This document shows positions 1-6,760 of a DNA stretch of 8,086 nucleotides, piece after piece. The DNA comes from Spirochaetota bacterium. GTDB taxonomy: Bacteria > Spirochaetota > JAGLSM01. Positions within the stretch are counted from its first letter, which is position 1. Each line of letters starts with the position of its first letter. The stretch covers positions 1 through 8,086 of the forward strand of contig JAGLSM010000073.1 in assembly GCA_023135745.1 (NCBI GenBank), in the 5' to 3' direction. The position numbers and the translations under genes are program-made. The notes under the pieces are model-generated. The model had not been told where the DNA came from. It saw only the letters and a list, made by a program, of their open reading frames with translations, and did no database searches.

Positions 1-494
1 TGAACAAAAGTCTTTTCAAGCAGAGCTTTTCCATCCTCAGACAGCACCCTAAATCGGTAAAGGATTTTTGCCTGTAAGTTATCAAGGGAAGCGCAGGATG
101 TAGCAAATTTAAAAACAGTATTATCCTCTATTCTGATTTGAGGACTGCAGACTTTAATATTTTTTGTGATAAGAAGCGATGAACGTGTTTCAACCTGTTT
201 TTTTTCCTTTGAAACAAGAAATCCAATATTCCAGTTTATGTTTTGTATATTACCTGAATAGTACGGATAATAATTCGGATTTTTAATACGATACTTATTT
301 TTAAAAACAGATATCCTATCCATCGATTTTTTTATTCCCTTGATACTGCATTTTGACAGTCCGTCAATAAAAGAAAATACCGGATAATCTTTTACAGCAC
401 CTCTTTTCGTTGGTGAGGCCGAAAAAATCATGATAGCAAAAAATAAAAAAATTGATGAAACTGATAGTATTGTAATATTTCTTATATATCTCAA
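1..494 (-). CDS. Unknown exported or membrane-anchored protein, C-terminus cut by window edge
   Basis: An open frame of 164 codons runs off the left edge, so the C-terminal part is missing. I do not recognise the family. The N-terminus reads MRYIRNITILSVSSIFLF followed by FAIMIFSASPTKRGA: a basic start, about 20 hydrophobic residues and then polar sequence, which fits a signal peptide or a single membrane anchor. The visible remainder is mixed, with several strand-like stretches and two cysteines in the last third (around CSPQIRIE and ATSCASLD). The start is TTG at 494-492. No ATG or GTG lies between it and the in-frame stop at 545-543, and AGAGGA sits six bases upstream. The first internal ATG is codon 22, which would destroy the hydrophobic leader. 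The gene is divergent from the one at 652. Coding status is fairly secure; function is unknown. Confidence 0.72.
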   Translation of the reverse strand, partial: MRYIRNITILSVSSIFLFFAIMIFSASPTKRGAVKDYPVFSFIDGLSKCSIKGIKKSMDRISVFKNKYRIKNPNYYPYYSGNIQNINWNIGFLVSKEKKQVETRSSLLITKNIKVCSPQIRIEDNTVFKFATSCASLDNLQAKILYRFRVLSEDGKALLEKTFV

Positions 495-500
495 AAGATT

Positions 501-506
501 TCCTCT
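501..506 (-). promoter_or_regulatory. Ribosome binding site deciding a TTG start
   Basis: AGAGGA on the minus strand, six bases before TTG at 494-492. It is the only Shine-Dalgarno-like sequence in the open part of this frame upstream of the hydrophobic leader, so it supports TTG rather than the internal ATG at codon 22. Confidence 0.6.
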
Positions 507-529
507 TAATTCCTGGGTTCTACAACAGA

Positions 530-558
530 AAATTACAATTTTTTAATCTAAAAATCAA
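530..558 (-). promoter_or_regulatory. Candidate sigma-70 promoter for the leftmost gene
   Basis: On the minus strand, TTGATT (558-553) and TAATTT (535-530) are separated by 17 bases, with TG directly before the -10. Transcription would begin about 30 bases ahead of the TTG start. In DNA this AT-rich, such matches arise by chance, so this is only a candidate. Confidence 0.35.
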
Positions 559-595
559 AAATTTATAGGTTTTTAACTCTAATTAGGGGTATTAT

Positions 596-626
596 TTGCT
601 TCAATGAATTATGTGATTTGTATTAA
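596..626 (+). promoter_or_regulatory. Weak candidate promoter for the barrel-like gene at 652
   Basis: TTGCTT (596-601) and TATTAA (621-626, preceded by TG) on the plus strand are 19 bases apart, longer than ideal. The position, 25 bases before the ATG at 652, is sensible and a promoter is needed somewhere in this divergent gap, but the match is weak. Confidence 0.22.
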
Positions 627-651
627 ACAAAAAACCGGATCGGAATAAAAT

Positions 652-1572
652 ATGAAAAAAACTATATTTTTTTTAACAGCTTTAATTACACTCATGACCA
701 TAATCAATACCAACCAAATCCTAGCCGATGATACGATAAGCTCCAGGAAATTCTCCAATAATAAATACAGTATTACTTCCTATCCTCTCTTTCAGGAAAG
801 GGAAAATGATGGAGGCAACAATTCTTCAATTAACGGTTATAGATCAAATAAAGGCAGCATACCCGATTTCATCTATTTCGACCTGGAATTATTCGGAGCA
901 TCAATCTCAGCCCAGTCGGGCCTCGCCTCCGGTTTTTTTATTGACTGGTACAACGGAATGTTTATCCTTCACGCGGGTCTGCTTGGAGGTTACCTATCGA
1001 CAGATTTTTTTATGCTTGAAACCGGTGTATCTATTGTTTTAAGCAGCAGCTACAGACAGAGAGTTCCGGTAAAACACATGTTTCTTATCGGAAGTGACAG
1101 CCGCTACCAGTATTATAAAGTATCCGGATCCCTTGCCAGAGCATTGGACCTAAAACTCTTTGACATTGGAATAAAATTTCTCGCGCCTCTTTATTATCAG
1201 GAAAACAATCCTGATTCAGACTCAATTATATTTGGAAAACCATTCTCAAACGTAGATGAGGTTGATTACTACGTAAATGATAAAATTCTCTATTTCGGTT
1301 ATAAATTCATGGCGCTTAGAAGTGTAGCCCTAACTATCAATGAAGCCATCTGGTATATTCATGGGCTCATTGGTTTCAGCAGTAGAAAAGCTGGTATATG
1401 GGATAATAACAGTATCAATAAGCCAACCTTCACAGAAACAGAAAATACAAAAATCAGGTTTGGTTTTGAAACAGGCCTGCGATACTGGATAACTGAAATC
1501 AGAATGGGTTTTTACGATAAATACTTCTATTTTAACGCCGGTTTCCGCATAGGTTTTCAAACAGGGTTATAA
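652..1572 (+). CDS. Unknown secreted protein, probable outer-membrane beta-barrel
   Basis: A 306-residue protein of no family I recognise. Residues 1-25 form a clear signal peptide: MKK, a hydrophobic run, then a likely signal peptidase I site after ILA (residue 25). Residues 26-70 are polar, rich in Ser and Asn, and look disordered. From about residue 70 to the end the chain alternates short amphipathic strands rich in Tyr, Phe and Gly with turns, for example FIYFDLELFGASISA, GLRYWITEIRMGF and YFYFNAGFRIGFQ. This pattern is typical of outer-membrane barrels. The C-terminus is FQTGL rather than a terminal Phe, so insertion by the usual BAM signal is not certain. The start ATG has only a weak GGA seven bases upstream. 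A strong hairpin terminator follows at once, so the gene is probably a single transcription unit. The barrel call is inferred from composition only. Confidence 0.82.
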   Translation: MKKTIFFLTALITLMTIINTNQILADDTISSRKFSNNKYSITSYPLFQERENDGGNNSSINGYRSNKGSIPDFIYFDLELFGASISAQSGLASGFFIDWYNGMFILHAGLLGGYLSTDFFMLETGVSIVLSSSYRQRVPVKHMFLIGSDSRYQYYKVSGSLARALDLKLFDIGIKFLAPLYYQENNPDSDSIIFGKPFSNVDEVDYYVNDKILYFGYKFMALRSVALTINEAIWYIHGLIGFSSRKAGIWDNNSINKPTFTETENTKIRFGFETGLRYWITEIRMGFYDKYFYFNAGFRIGFQTGL

Positions 1573-1608
1573 ACTAAAAAAAGCCGGTCCGCCGGCTTTT
1601 TTTAGTTT
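1571..1608. terminator. Perfect 17-bp bidirectional intrinsic terminator
   Basis: Arms at 1571-1587 and 1592-1608 are exact reverse complements, separated by the four-base loop TCCG. The core is GCCGG/CCGGC, flanked by seven A on the left and seven T on the right, so each strand shows a GC-rich hairpin followed by a U-tract. It overlaps the stop codon of the barrel-like gene (1570-1572) and lies 26 bases beyond the end of the small minus-strand reading frame that stops at 1635. It therefore serves both converging units. Confidence 0.93.
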
Positions 1609-1634
1609 TAAATCCTTATGTTCAATCTTCTAAT

Positions 1635-1774
1635 CTATTCTGTAATTCCCGGGGAAAACTTTATATCAGCCTGACCATACATATAGGTTGTAGAAGTATA
1701 ATAAGGTCTTCCATTACCGCTTATATATGTTGATGATAGTATCTGAATATTCTTGTATTTGATTTTAAATTCAT
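1635..1774 (-). pseudogene. Small minus-strand gene broken by a one-base frameshift near its start
   Basis: An ATG at 1774-1772 is preceded by AGAGGTG (1787-1781), a very good ribosome binding site six bases away, and by a promoter at 1860-1832. Read directly, the frame gives only 17 residues (MNLKSNTRIFRYYHQHI) before TAA at 1723-1721. The neighbouring frame is open from 1790 to a TAG at 1637-1635 but has no usable start. Adding one A after ATGAA (1770) joins the two and gives a 46-residue protein beginning MKFKIKYKNIQIL, with a middle of SGNGRPYYTSTTYMYGQ and ending ADIKFSPGITE. That sequence looks like real protein, with alternating strand-like residues and Gly/Asn turns, but I do not recognise it. 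The bidirectional terminator lies just beyond. Alternatives are a sequencing error in an intact gene, a 17-residue leader peptide, a non-coding RNA, or a remnant of a longer gene. A +1 recoding event is possible but no slippery site is evident. Confidence 0.5.
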
Positions 1775-1831
1775 AATTTTCACCTCTTAATTATTTTAAA
1801 TTCTTAAATTTTTTACAATAATTACACTTTT

Positions 1832-1860
1832 ACTATAAGTGAAAAGAAATAAAAAATCAA
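1832..1860 (-). promoter_or_regulatory. Good sigma-70 promoter for the small minus-strand gene
   Basis: TTGATT (1860-1855) and TATAGT (1837-1832) on the minus strand are separated by exactly 17 bases. The predicted start of transcription near 1825 leaves a leader of about 50 bases before the ATG at 1774. This is one of the two best promoter matches in the window. It points into an otherwise gene-free stretch, which supports real transcription of 1825 to about 1571. Confidence 0.55.
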
Positions 1861-1973
1861 ATTTCATTGAGATTTCATTCCGATTTTTTTTAGAATACTC
1901 TTTGAAAAATCACTAATAAAAAGTAAAAAAACTTGATTTAATCCTCTTTCCATAGTCATAATCAATAAATTAC

Positions 1974-2016
1974 TTTACAATAGAGTAGTTTTTGTATTAA
2001 TTTAGTTTTCTAGAAT
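1974..2016 (+). promoter_or_regulatory. Region likely holding the promoter of the TPR gene; elements weak
   Basis: TTTACA (1974-1979) is followed 15 bases later by TATTAA (1995-2000), and TAGAAT (2011-2016) is a second possible -10 without a good -35. One of these probably drives the TPR gene, because the terminator at 1571-1608 isolates it from upstream transcription. I cannot choose between them. The surrounding DNA from about 1861 to 2052 is very AT-rich and holds nothing else I can support. Confidence 0.22.
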
Positions 2017-2052
2017 GATATTAAAAATCAGGAATTTGGAAAATAAGGCAAT

Positions 2053-3174
2053 ATGAGTACTGAAGAATTAAAACCGGATCACGAGATCACAGAAATCTCA
2101 AAAACAGGATATGCCTTTTTAAAAAAAGGCAACCTGACAAATGCACTTGAAACCTTTCAAAAAGGTTATGAGCTTGATCCTAAAAACAGCTATATCCTGA
2201 TAGGTCTTGGTGATACAATAAGAAAATCAAAGAATTTTACCAAATCAATTGAATATTACAACCAAGCCCTTGATGTTGATCCATACAACCGTTTCGCGCT
2301 TCTCGGCATAGGTGACGCATATCGAGGCCTTAAAGACAACAGAAACTGTCTTAAGGTCTGGATGAGATACATGGAAATAAATCCTTACGATTATTCAATC
2401 CTTACAAGAATTGCCGATGCCTACAAAAAACTCCATGAAAGAGAAGAAGCGATTAAGTTCTATGAAAAAGCTCTTGCCGTTAACGGCAATAATAAATTTG
2501 CACTTATGGGCATGGGCGACCTTTACTACAAAGAAAAAGACTACATTAAGACTCTATACTACTGGGAAAAACTTGTAAGTCTTGAACCAAAACTCATAAA
2601 TATACTTACAATGGTTGGAAATATTCACAGAAAGAACAAAGATTTTGAAAAAGCAATCAGCTTCTATAAAAAAGCCCTGACAATAAGCGAATATAATTCT
2701 TACGCGATTTTCGGAATGGCTGATTCGATGCGTGGACAGGGAAAGCATGAACAAGCTGCTCCATACTGGCTTGAAATGATAAAGATGGACCCTGAGAATA
2801 AAAAGGTACTAACAAGAGCTGCCGACTGTTTTTTTATGCTCAAGGACTTCGATAGAGCCGAAGAATTGTATAATGATGTCTTAAGACTCAGTTATGATAA
2901 ATTTGCAATTTACGGTTTATCCAAGGTTTACAGGCTTAAAAAAGAATATGACCTTGCCATCCGTAATTATAAGGGAATCCTGTTTCAGGACCCGAAAGAT
3001 ATTCGAACTATTCTTTTTCTCGGCGATACTATTGAAGAAATGGATGGAAGAGATGAAGCAATCAAGTTTTTTAAAGAAAAACAAAAAGAATTTGAAGGAA
3101 GCAAGGAAATAGATAACCATCTAAGCCGCCTGCTCATGTCTACATTTGAAGAAGGCACAGAACACATGCTCTAG
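2053..3174 (+). CDS. TPR-repeat protein, cytoplasmic scaffold
   Basis: A 373-residue protein made almost entirely of tetratricopeptide repeats, helical hairpins that usually bind other proteins. No signal peptide or membrane segment is present, so it should be cytoplasmic. About ten 34-residue repeats can be laid out: roughly 17-45, 46-79, 80-113, 114-147, 148-181, 182-215, 216-249, 250-282, 283-316 and 317-350. Each shows the usual G/A-x-x-Y, A-x-x-x-Y/F and D-P spacing, for example GIGDAYRGLKDN and AIKFYEKAL. Repeats alternate between two types: those opening FAL-x-GMGD carry Trp in the second helix (W103, W171, W239, exactly 68 apart), and the intervening ones open ILTRIAD and end FYEKAL. 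The tail 351-373 is a capping helix plus a polar end. AAGG four bases before the ATG is the ribosome binding site. The style resembles conserved spirochaetal TPR proteins such as treponemal TP0095, from memory and unverified. The partner is unknown. Confidence 0.93.
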   Translation: MSTEELKPDHEITEISKTGYAFLKKGNLTNALETFQKGYELDPKNSYILIGLGDTIRKSKNFTKSIEYYNQALDVDPYNRFALLGIGDAYRGLKDNRNCLKVWMRYMEINPYDYSILTRIADAYKKLHEREEAIKFYEKALAVNGNNKFALMGMGDLYYKEKDYIKTLYYWEKLVSLEPKLINILTMVGNIHRKNKDFEKAISFYKKALTISEYNSYAIFGMADSMRGQGKHEQAAPYWLEMIKMDPENKKVLTRAADCFFMLKDFDRAEELYNDVLRLSYDKFAIYGLSKVYRLKKEYDLAIRNYKGILFQDPKDIRTILFLGDTIEEMDGRDEAIKFFKEKQKEFEGSKEIDNHLSRLLMSTFEEGTEHML

Positions 3175-3193
3175 ATTAGCCTGTCGTGATTAT

Positions 3194-4195
3194 CTATCCA
3201 GAATTATTAATTTCCGCATTAGAACCTATAATAACCTGAAACCTAAAGTCCTTGTTTAATGAAAGACTTGTATTATTTCCAATAATCGAGTTCTTAATAT
3301 TTACATTATTTAATGATACATCATTTCCGATTATTGTATTAACTATAACAGAGTCCTTTATTCTGCAGTTTTTCCCAATACTTACATCAGAACCAATTTT
3401 CGAATTTTCAATTTCTACACCGTCCTGAATAAAAACTTTTTTATCTGCAGATGTATTAATTTTTTCTTCAGAAAAATCTCCCGAATTTTTTCCCAGGAGA
3501 TAGGAATTTGTGTCAAGCATAGTCTCGACTGTCCCGCAATCAAGCCAATTATCAAGCAGAACAGAGTCAAAAACAGCACCTTCTGTCAGCATAACCTGGA
3601 GTGCGTCGGTAAGCTGAATTTCTCCTCCGGCGCCTCTCATATCATTTTGTACATTATTATTAAGCGCCTTAAACAGCATTGTACTTTCCCTTATATAGTA
3701 TATTCCTACTATTGCAAGGTTTGTGGCGGCTGTTTCAGGTTTCTCAAGAAATCCGCAAATTTTTTCTTCATCATTGAATTCTACAATTCCAAAACGCCGG
3801 ATATCTTCTACGGGGTTTACACAAATAACATTATCCGGATTACTTACTACCAGTTGAAGATCTACCTCAAACAACGTGTCGCCGAGAACTATCAAAACAG
3901 GCTCGTCAGGACCTACATAAGGCGATGCCAATGATATTGCGTGACCAAGTCCACGGTACTCATCCTGAACTATAAATCTACTGGCGCAGGAATAATTTTC
4001 CCTGACATATTCTTCAATATCATTACCAAGGTAACCGGTAACAAAAATAATTTCAGACGGATTCAGTTCTAAAAGAGGCTGAAGCAGATAATCAATTACA
4101 AGCTTTCCGGCAACAGGCAGCAGAACCTTTGGAATTGAGTAGGTCAGCGGACGCAGTCTTGTGCCCTTCCCTGCTACAGGGATGATGATTTTCAT
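3194..4195 (-). CDS. Sugar-phosphate nucleotidyltransferase with beta-helix tail (RmlA/StrD-like)
   Basis: A 333-residue cytoplasmic enzyme that should join a sugar 1-phosphate to an NTP, releasing pyrophosphate, to supply activated sugars for polysaccharide or glycoconjugate synthesis. The N-terminal catalytic domain (1 to about 235) carries the nucleotide-binding signature AGKGTRLRPLT (8-18), PKVLLPV (22-28, with Lys23), a substrate loop QDEYRGLGHAI (77-87), the metal-site LGDT with Asp106, FLEKP (149-153), GEIQLTDALQ (191-200) and WLDCGT with Asp219. Residues about 254-325 are hexapeptide-like repeats (IGSDVSIGKNC, IIGNDVSLNNV, IIGNNTSLS), a left-handed beta-helix as in long-form glucose-1-phosphate thymidylyltransferases. 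The nucleotide and sugar used cannot be read from sequence; UTP or a mannose/glucosamine substrate is possible. GAGG five bases before the ATG overlaps the stop of homoserine dehydrogenase (TGAGG), and only seven bases separate the genes, so the two are translationally coupled. Confidence 0.9.
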   Translation of the reverse strand: MKIIIPVAGKGTRLRPLTYSIPKVLLPVAGKLVIDYLLQPLLELNPSEIIFVTGYLGNDIEEYVRENYSCASRFIVQDEYRGLGHAISLASPYVGPDEPVLIVLGDTLFEVDLQLVVSNPDNVICVNPVEDIRRFGIVEFNDEEKICGFLEKPETAATNLAIVGIYYIRESTMLFKALNNNVQNDMRGAGGEIQLTDALQVMLTEGAVFDSVLLDNWLDCGTVETMLDTNSYLLGKNSGDFSEEKINTSADKKVFIQDGVEIENSKIGSDVSIGKNCRIKDSVIVNTIIGNDVSLNNVNIKNSIIGNNTSLSLNKDFRFQVIIGSNAEINNSG

Positions 4196-4202
4196 AAAAA
4201 CC

Positions 4203-5489
4203 TCAAAGCGCTCTTATTATTACAGTTTTTTTACTTATCTCAGTCATAGAGTTAATTTGATCAACAGCAGAAACAATATCACTTTCTTTTGCTTCATGAG
4301 TCATCATTAAAAGCGGAACAGAAGACTGATCATCAGATTCTTTTTGAATTACGCTTGCAATACTGATTCTGTGATCACCAAGAATCCCGGTTATTTTTGA
4401 AAGAACGCCCAACTTATCAGCTGTTGTAAAATGCAGATAATACCTGTTCTGTGTATCTCCAAAAGGTATGAAATTCCGTTCTTTGGACCCCGGGCTTATA
4501 AACGGAGCTATTTTCACATGATCTCTCATCTTGATACCAATATCAACAATATCAGCAACAACCGCGGAGGCTGTCGGAAATGATCCGGCCCCCCTTCCCG
4601 TAAACATGGCATCTCCCAGATAATCGCTTCGAACAAAGACGGCATTAAATTCGTTTCTAATTCCCGCTAATTGATTATCCATGGGTACAAGCATCGGATG
4701 AACTCTTGCTTCAATACCGTCTTTACCACGGTCTTTAGCAATAGCAATGAGCTTCACAACATAACCAAGCTCCTCAGCATACTTAACATCATTTAAGTTA
4801 ATCCTGTCAATACCTTCAACATAAACATTTGACATAAGCACCGGAGTATTAAAAGCAAGGGCTGCCAGAATTGCTATCTTATGAGACGCGTCTCCGCCGT
4901 TAACATCAAGGGTCGGATCTGCTTCAGCCAGTCCAAGCTCCTGAGCCTTTTTCAAAGCCTCATCAAATGTTTTGCCTTCCTCTGTCATCTTAGTCATGAT
5001 ATAATTCGATGTGCCATTAATAATACCCCGTATTTCCTGAATATTATTGCCAACTAAAGCCTCTTTAATTGACTTGATTATTGGAATACCTCCGGCGACA
5101 CTTGCCTCTATGCCGACAGCCAGCCCTTTTTCAGCAGCAAGTGTATAAATTTCAGGTCCGGATTTGGCAAATAGAGCCTTATTCGCGGAGACAATATGCC
5201 TGCTTTTTTTTAACGATTCCTTAACGAGTTTTAAGGGATAATCAATTCCGCCAACGAGTTCTATAACGATATCAATATCACTGTCGTTTACAAGCTCAAT
5301 ACCGTCAGTGTATTTTTTTATTCCATCGAGATTTACTCCTCTATCAGAAGAAAAATCAAGATCAGCAACAGCATGTATAATAAGGTTTATACCTGTTTTT
5401 TCAAAAATAACCTTACTGTTCTTTGCGACAAGATCTACCACTCCCGAACCAATTGTTCCAAAACCAACAACTCCAATACGTATATCCAT
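4203..5489 (-). CDS. hom: Homoserine dehydrogenase, monofunctional, with ACT domain
   Basis: A 428-residue enzyme that reduces aspartate 4-semialdehyde to homoserine with NAD(P)H (EC 1.1.1.3), the branch step towards threonine and methionine. The N-terminal Rossmann domain has GFGTIG (9-14) and SANKALFA (101-108). The catalytic domain has NGTSNYI (158-164) and the family signature from G186 to K204. Within it, E189, D200 and K204 align by spacing with the catalytic Glu208, Asp219 and Lys223 of yeast homoserine dehydrogenase. GRGAGSFPTASAVVAD (298-313) returns to the cofactor domain. Residues about 350-428 are an ACT domain (TTADKLGVLSKITGILGD), which in this family normally gives feedback control by threonine. 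It is not fused to aspartokinase, and length is normal for the stand-alone form. GAGG seven bases before the ATG is the ribosome binding site. It sits 15 bases after an outer-membrane protein gene, an unusual partner. Confidence 0.97.
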   Translation of the reverse strand: MDIRIGVVGFGTIGSGVVDLVAKNSKVIFEKTGINLIIHAVADLDFSSDRGVNLDGIKKYTDGIELVNDSDIDIVIELVGGIDYPLKLVKESLKKSRHIVSANKALFAKSGPEIYTLAAEKGLAVGIEASVAGGIPIIKSIKEALVGNNIQEIRGIINGTSNYIMTKMTEEGKTFDEALKKAQELGLAEADPTLDVNGGDASHKIAILAALAFNTPVLMSNVYVEGIDRINLNDVKYAEELGYVVKLIAIAKDRGKDGIEARVHPMLVPMDNQLAGIRNEFNAVFVRSDYLGDAMFTGRGAGSFPTASAVVADIVDIGIKMRDHVKIAPFISPGSKERNFIPFGDTQNRYYLHFTTADKLGVLSKITGILGDHRISIASVIQKESDDQSSVPLLMMTHEAKESDIVSAVDQINSMTEISKKTVIIRAL

Positions 5490-5504
5490 AATTAAACCTC
5501 AGAA

Positions 5505-6515
5505 CTAAAAAGTATATTCAAATGACAGTAAAAACCTTTCAAACCGGTTAGTCCTTGTAAAAATATCAAAGATGAGAGAATCCTGCAAGGTAAAATCAAT
5601 TTTAAAAGAATTAGATGTATAACCGCCTATCCCAAGAGTAATAACAGGCTGAGATTCTATCCCCGAAGAAGATGCATTCGCGAGAGTCATAAAACCAAAT
5701 CTGAACTGTGCCCCCGACGGTTTATGCAGAAACTGAAATCCTATGTGAGGATGTAAATTTTTAAATAAACCTGTATCCAGGTCAGGGTTTAAAACTATAC
5801 CCTCTGCTTTATAACGAATAGATGAAATACCCTGATATTCCAGATCAATGGACAATATTGAAGTCTGAGTTATCCTTATAGAAACACCCATTTGTGCAGA
5901 CCAGGGAAGGGTCTCATCAACATTTGTATCACCTCTAAGCAGATCCCATTGAAGATTTATAGAAGAACGGACAATCATTCCCGCTTTTACTTTATCGCTG
6001 AGTTGATATATAAATCCAATCTGCCAGAAATATCCGGTTGCCCAGTTTGACTTCTGTGAACCTACAGCAAGTCCTAAATTAATACCCATGGCAAATCGTT
6101 CAAACAATCTGTATGAATATGAGACTCCTGTCCCGTAAACAGTATATGACTCATTGAGGCTTTTAAAAAGAGTCTGAATAAAAATACCTGCCGTCATTTT
6201 GTTTTTCTTAATCGGAACTGCATATGCCAGGAGAGGAAAAAGTTCCCACTCCACCTGTAATTTTGTATTAATAAGCCGCTGTACCTTAAGGATGGAATAC
6301 ATTTGATATGAAAAAGTAGGTTTTTCTATCTGAAAGAGTCCTGCCGGGTTGGAATAAAAAGCACCCATATCATCGGACAGAGATACATTTGCTCCGCCAA
6401 TTCCAAGCCCCTTGGTACCGACAGAAAAAAAATCATAAGCAACCCAATCCGCTTTTATTACCATAGGTATCAGTAAAAAAAACAGAAGGATGTAAGCTTT
6501 TCGAATATTATTCAT
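5505..6515 (-). CDS. FadL-like / UPF0164-type outer-membrane protein
   Basis: A 336-residue exported beta-barrel protein. Residues 1-22 are a signal peptide (MNNIRK, then a Leu/Ile/Phe-rich core, probable cleavage after VIKA). The mature N-terminus, GTKGLGIGGANVSLSDDMGA to NPAGL (33-60), is the characteristic opening of the FadL/PorV/UPF0164 superfamily, in which a glycine-rich segment and an NPAG turn precede the barrel. The rest alternates amphipathic strands and turns (AMGINLGLAVGS, IGFIYQLSDKVKAGMIVRSS, QFRFGFMTL) and ends in SFEYTF, with the terminal Phe expected of a BAM-inserted barrel. FadL relatives move hydrophobic compounds such as fatty acids across the outer membrane; treponemes carry several UPF0164 copies thought to do this, but the substrate here is unknown. 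The ATG lies within the last codons of the preceding gene (ATGAATAA, 8-base overlap). The only Shine-Dalgarno-like bases, AGGG, touch the ATG, so translation probably depends on coupling. Confidence 0.83.
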   Translation of the reverse strand: MNNIRKAYILLFFLLIPMVIKADWVAYDFFSVGTKGLGIGGANVSLSDDMGAFYSNPAGLFQIEKPTFSYQMYSILKVQRLINTKLQVEWELFPLLAYAVPIKKNKMTAGIFIQTLFKSLNESYTVYGTGVSYSYRLFERFAMGINLGLAVGSQKSNWATGYFWQIGFIYQLSDKVKAGMIVRSSINLQWDLLRGDTNVDETLPWSAQMGVSIRITQTSILSIDLEYQGISSIRYKAEGIVLNPDLDTGLFKNLHPHIGFQFLHKPSGAQFRFGFMTLANASSSGIESQPVITLGIGGYTSNSFKIDFTLQDSLIFDIFTRTNRFERFLLSFEYTF

Positions 6516-6714
6516 CCCTGTTTGGAGTAATCAAACCCGCCGCAATAACAACTAAACCAAGAATCAGAAGAAATGGCGCGAGAAAGCCGAAAAATCCATG
6601 ATAACTCCTGCCGACCTGTGCCAATACAAAGAAACCGAGAAAAAAACAAATGATCCCCGAAAAAACTATAATCCAGTTTCTTTTTTTTATTGCTCCGCTT
6701 TTATCTTCAGTCAT
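6508..6714 (-). CDS. Small two-helix inner-membrane protein
   Basis: A 68-residue protein with a charged N-terminus (MTEDKSGAIKKRN), a first membrane helix (WIIVFSGIICFFLGFFVL), a short loop with GRSYHGFFG, a second helix (FLAPFLLILGLVVIAAGLI) and a polar tail NRDE. The hairpin layout, with KKRN before the first helix and L-x-P opening the second, resembles the small DUF3098-like proteins, but this is a pattern match by eye and the function is unknown. An ATG four codons upstream (6726) is possible. I prefer 6714 because GGAG (6724-6721) lies six bases before it, while the upstream ATG has no ribosome binding site. It is the first gene of the minus-strand unit, and its stop overlaps the start of the FadL-like gene by eight bases. 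Confidence 0.75.
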   Translation of the reverse strand: MTEDKSGAIKKRNWIIVFSGIICFFLGFFVLAQVGRSYHGFFGFLAPFLLILGLVVIAAGLITPNRDE

Positions 6715-6720
6715 AACAGA

Positions 6721-6724
6721 CTCC
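6721..6724 (-). promoter_or_regulatory. Ribosome binding site choosing the start of the small membrane protein
   Basis: GGAG on the minus strand, six bases before the ATG at 6714-6712. It overlaps the first codons of the longer reading from 6726, for which no Shine-Dalgarno sequence is visible. Confidence 0.6.
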
Positions 6725-6760
6725 ATATCAGTTTTATTTAAAAAATCACTATTTTGATTA

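Noticed and set aside
1721..1774. The 17-codon frame from the strong ribosome binding site as a regulatory leader peptide.
   Set aside because: No run of a single regulatory amino acid and no attenuator-type alternative hairpins are seen before the terminator. The frame-broken longer gene explains the signals better, though this is not excluded.
1864..1959. A 31-codon minus-strand reading frame with two possible ATG starts, rich in Phe, Leu, Ser and Lys.
   Set aside because: No ribosome binding site precedes either ATG, the DNA is very AT-rich, and the promoter at 1860-1832 lies downstream of it. It is most likely chance.
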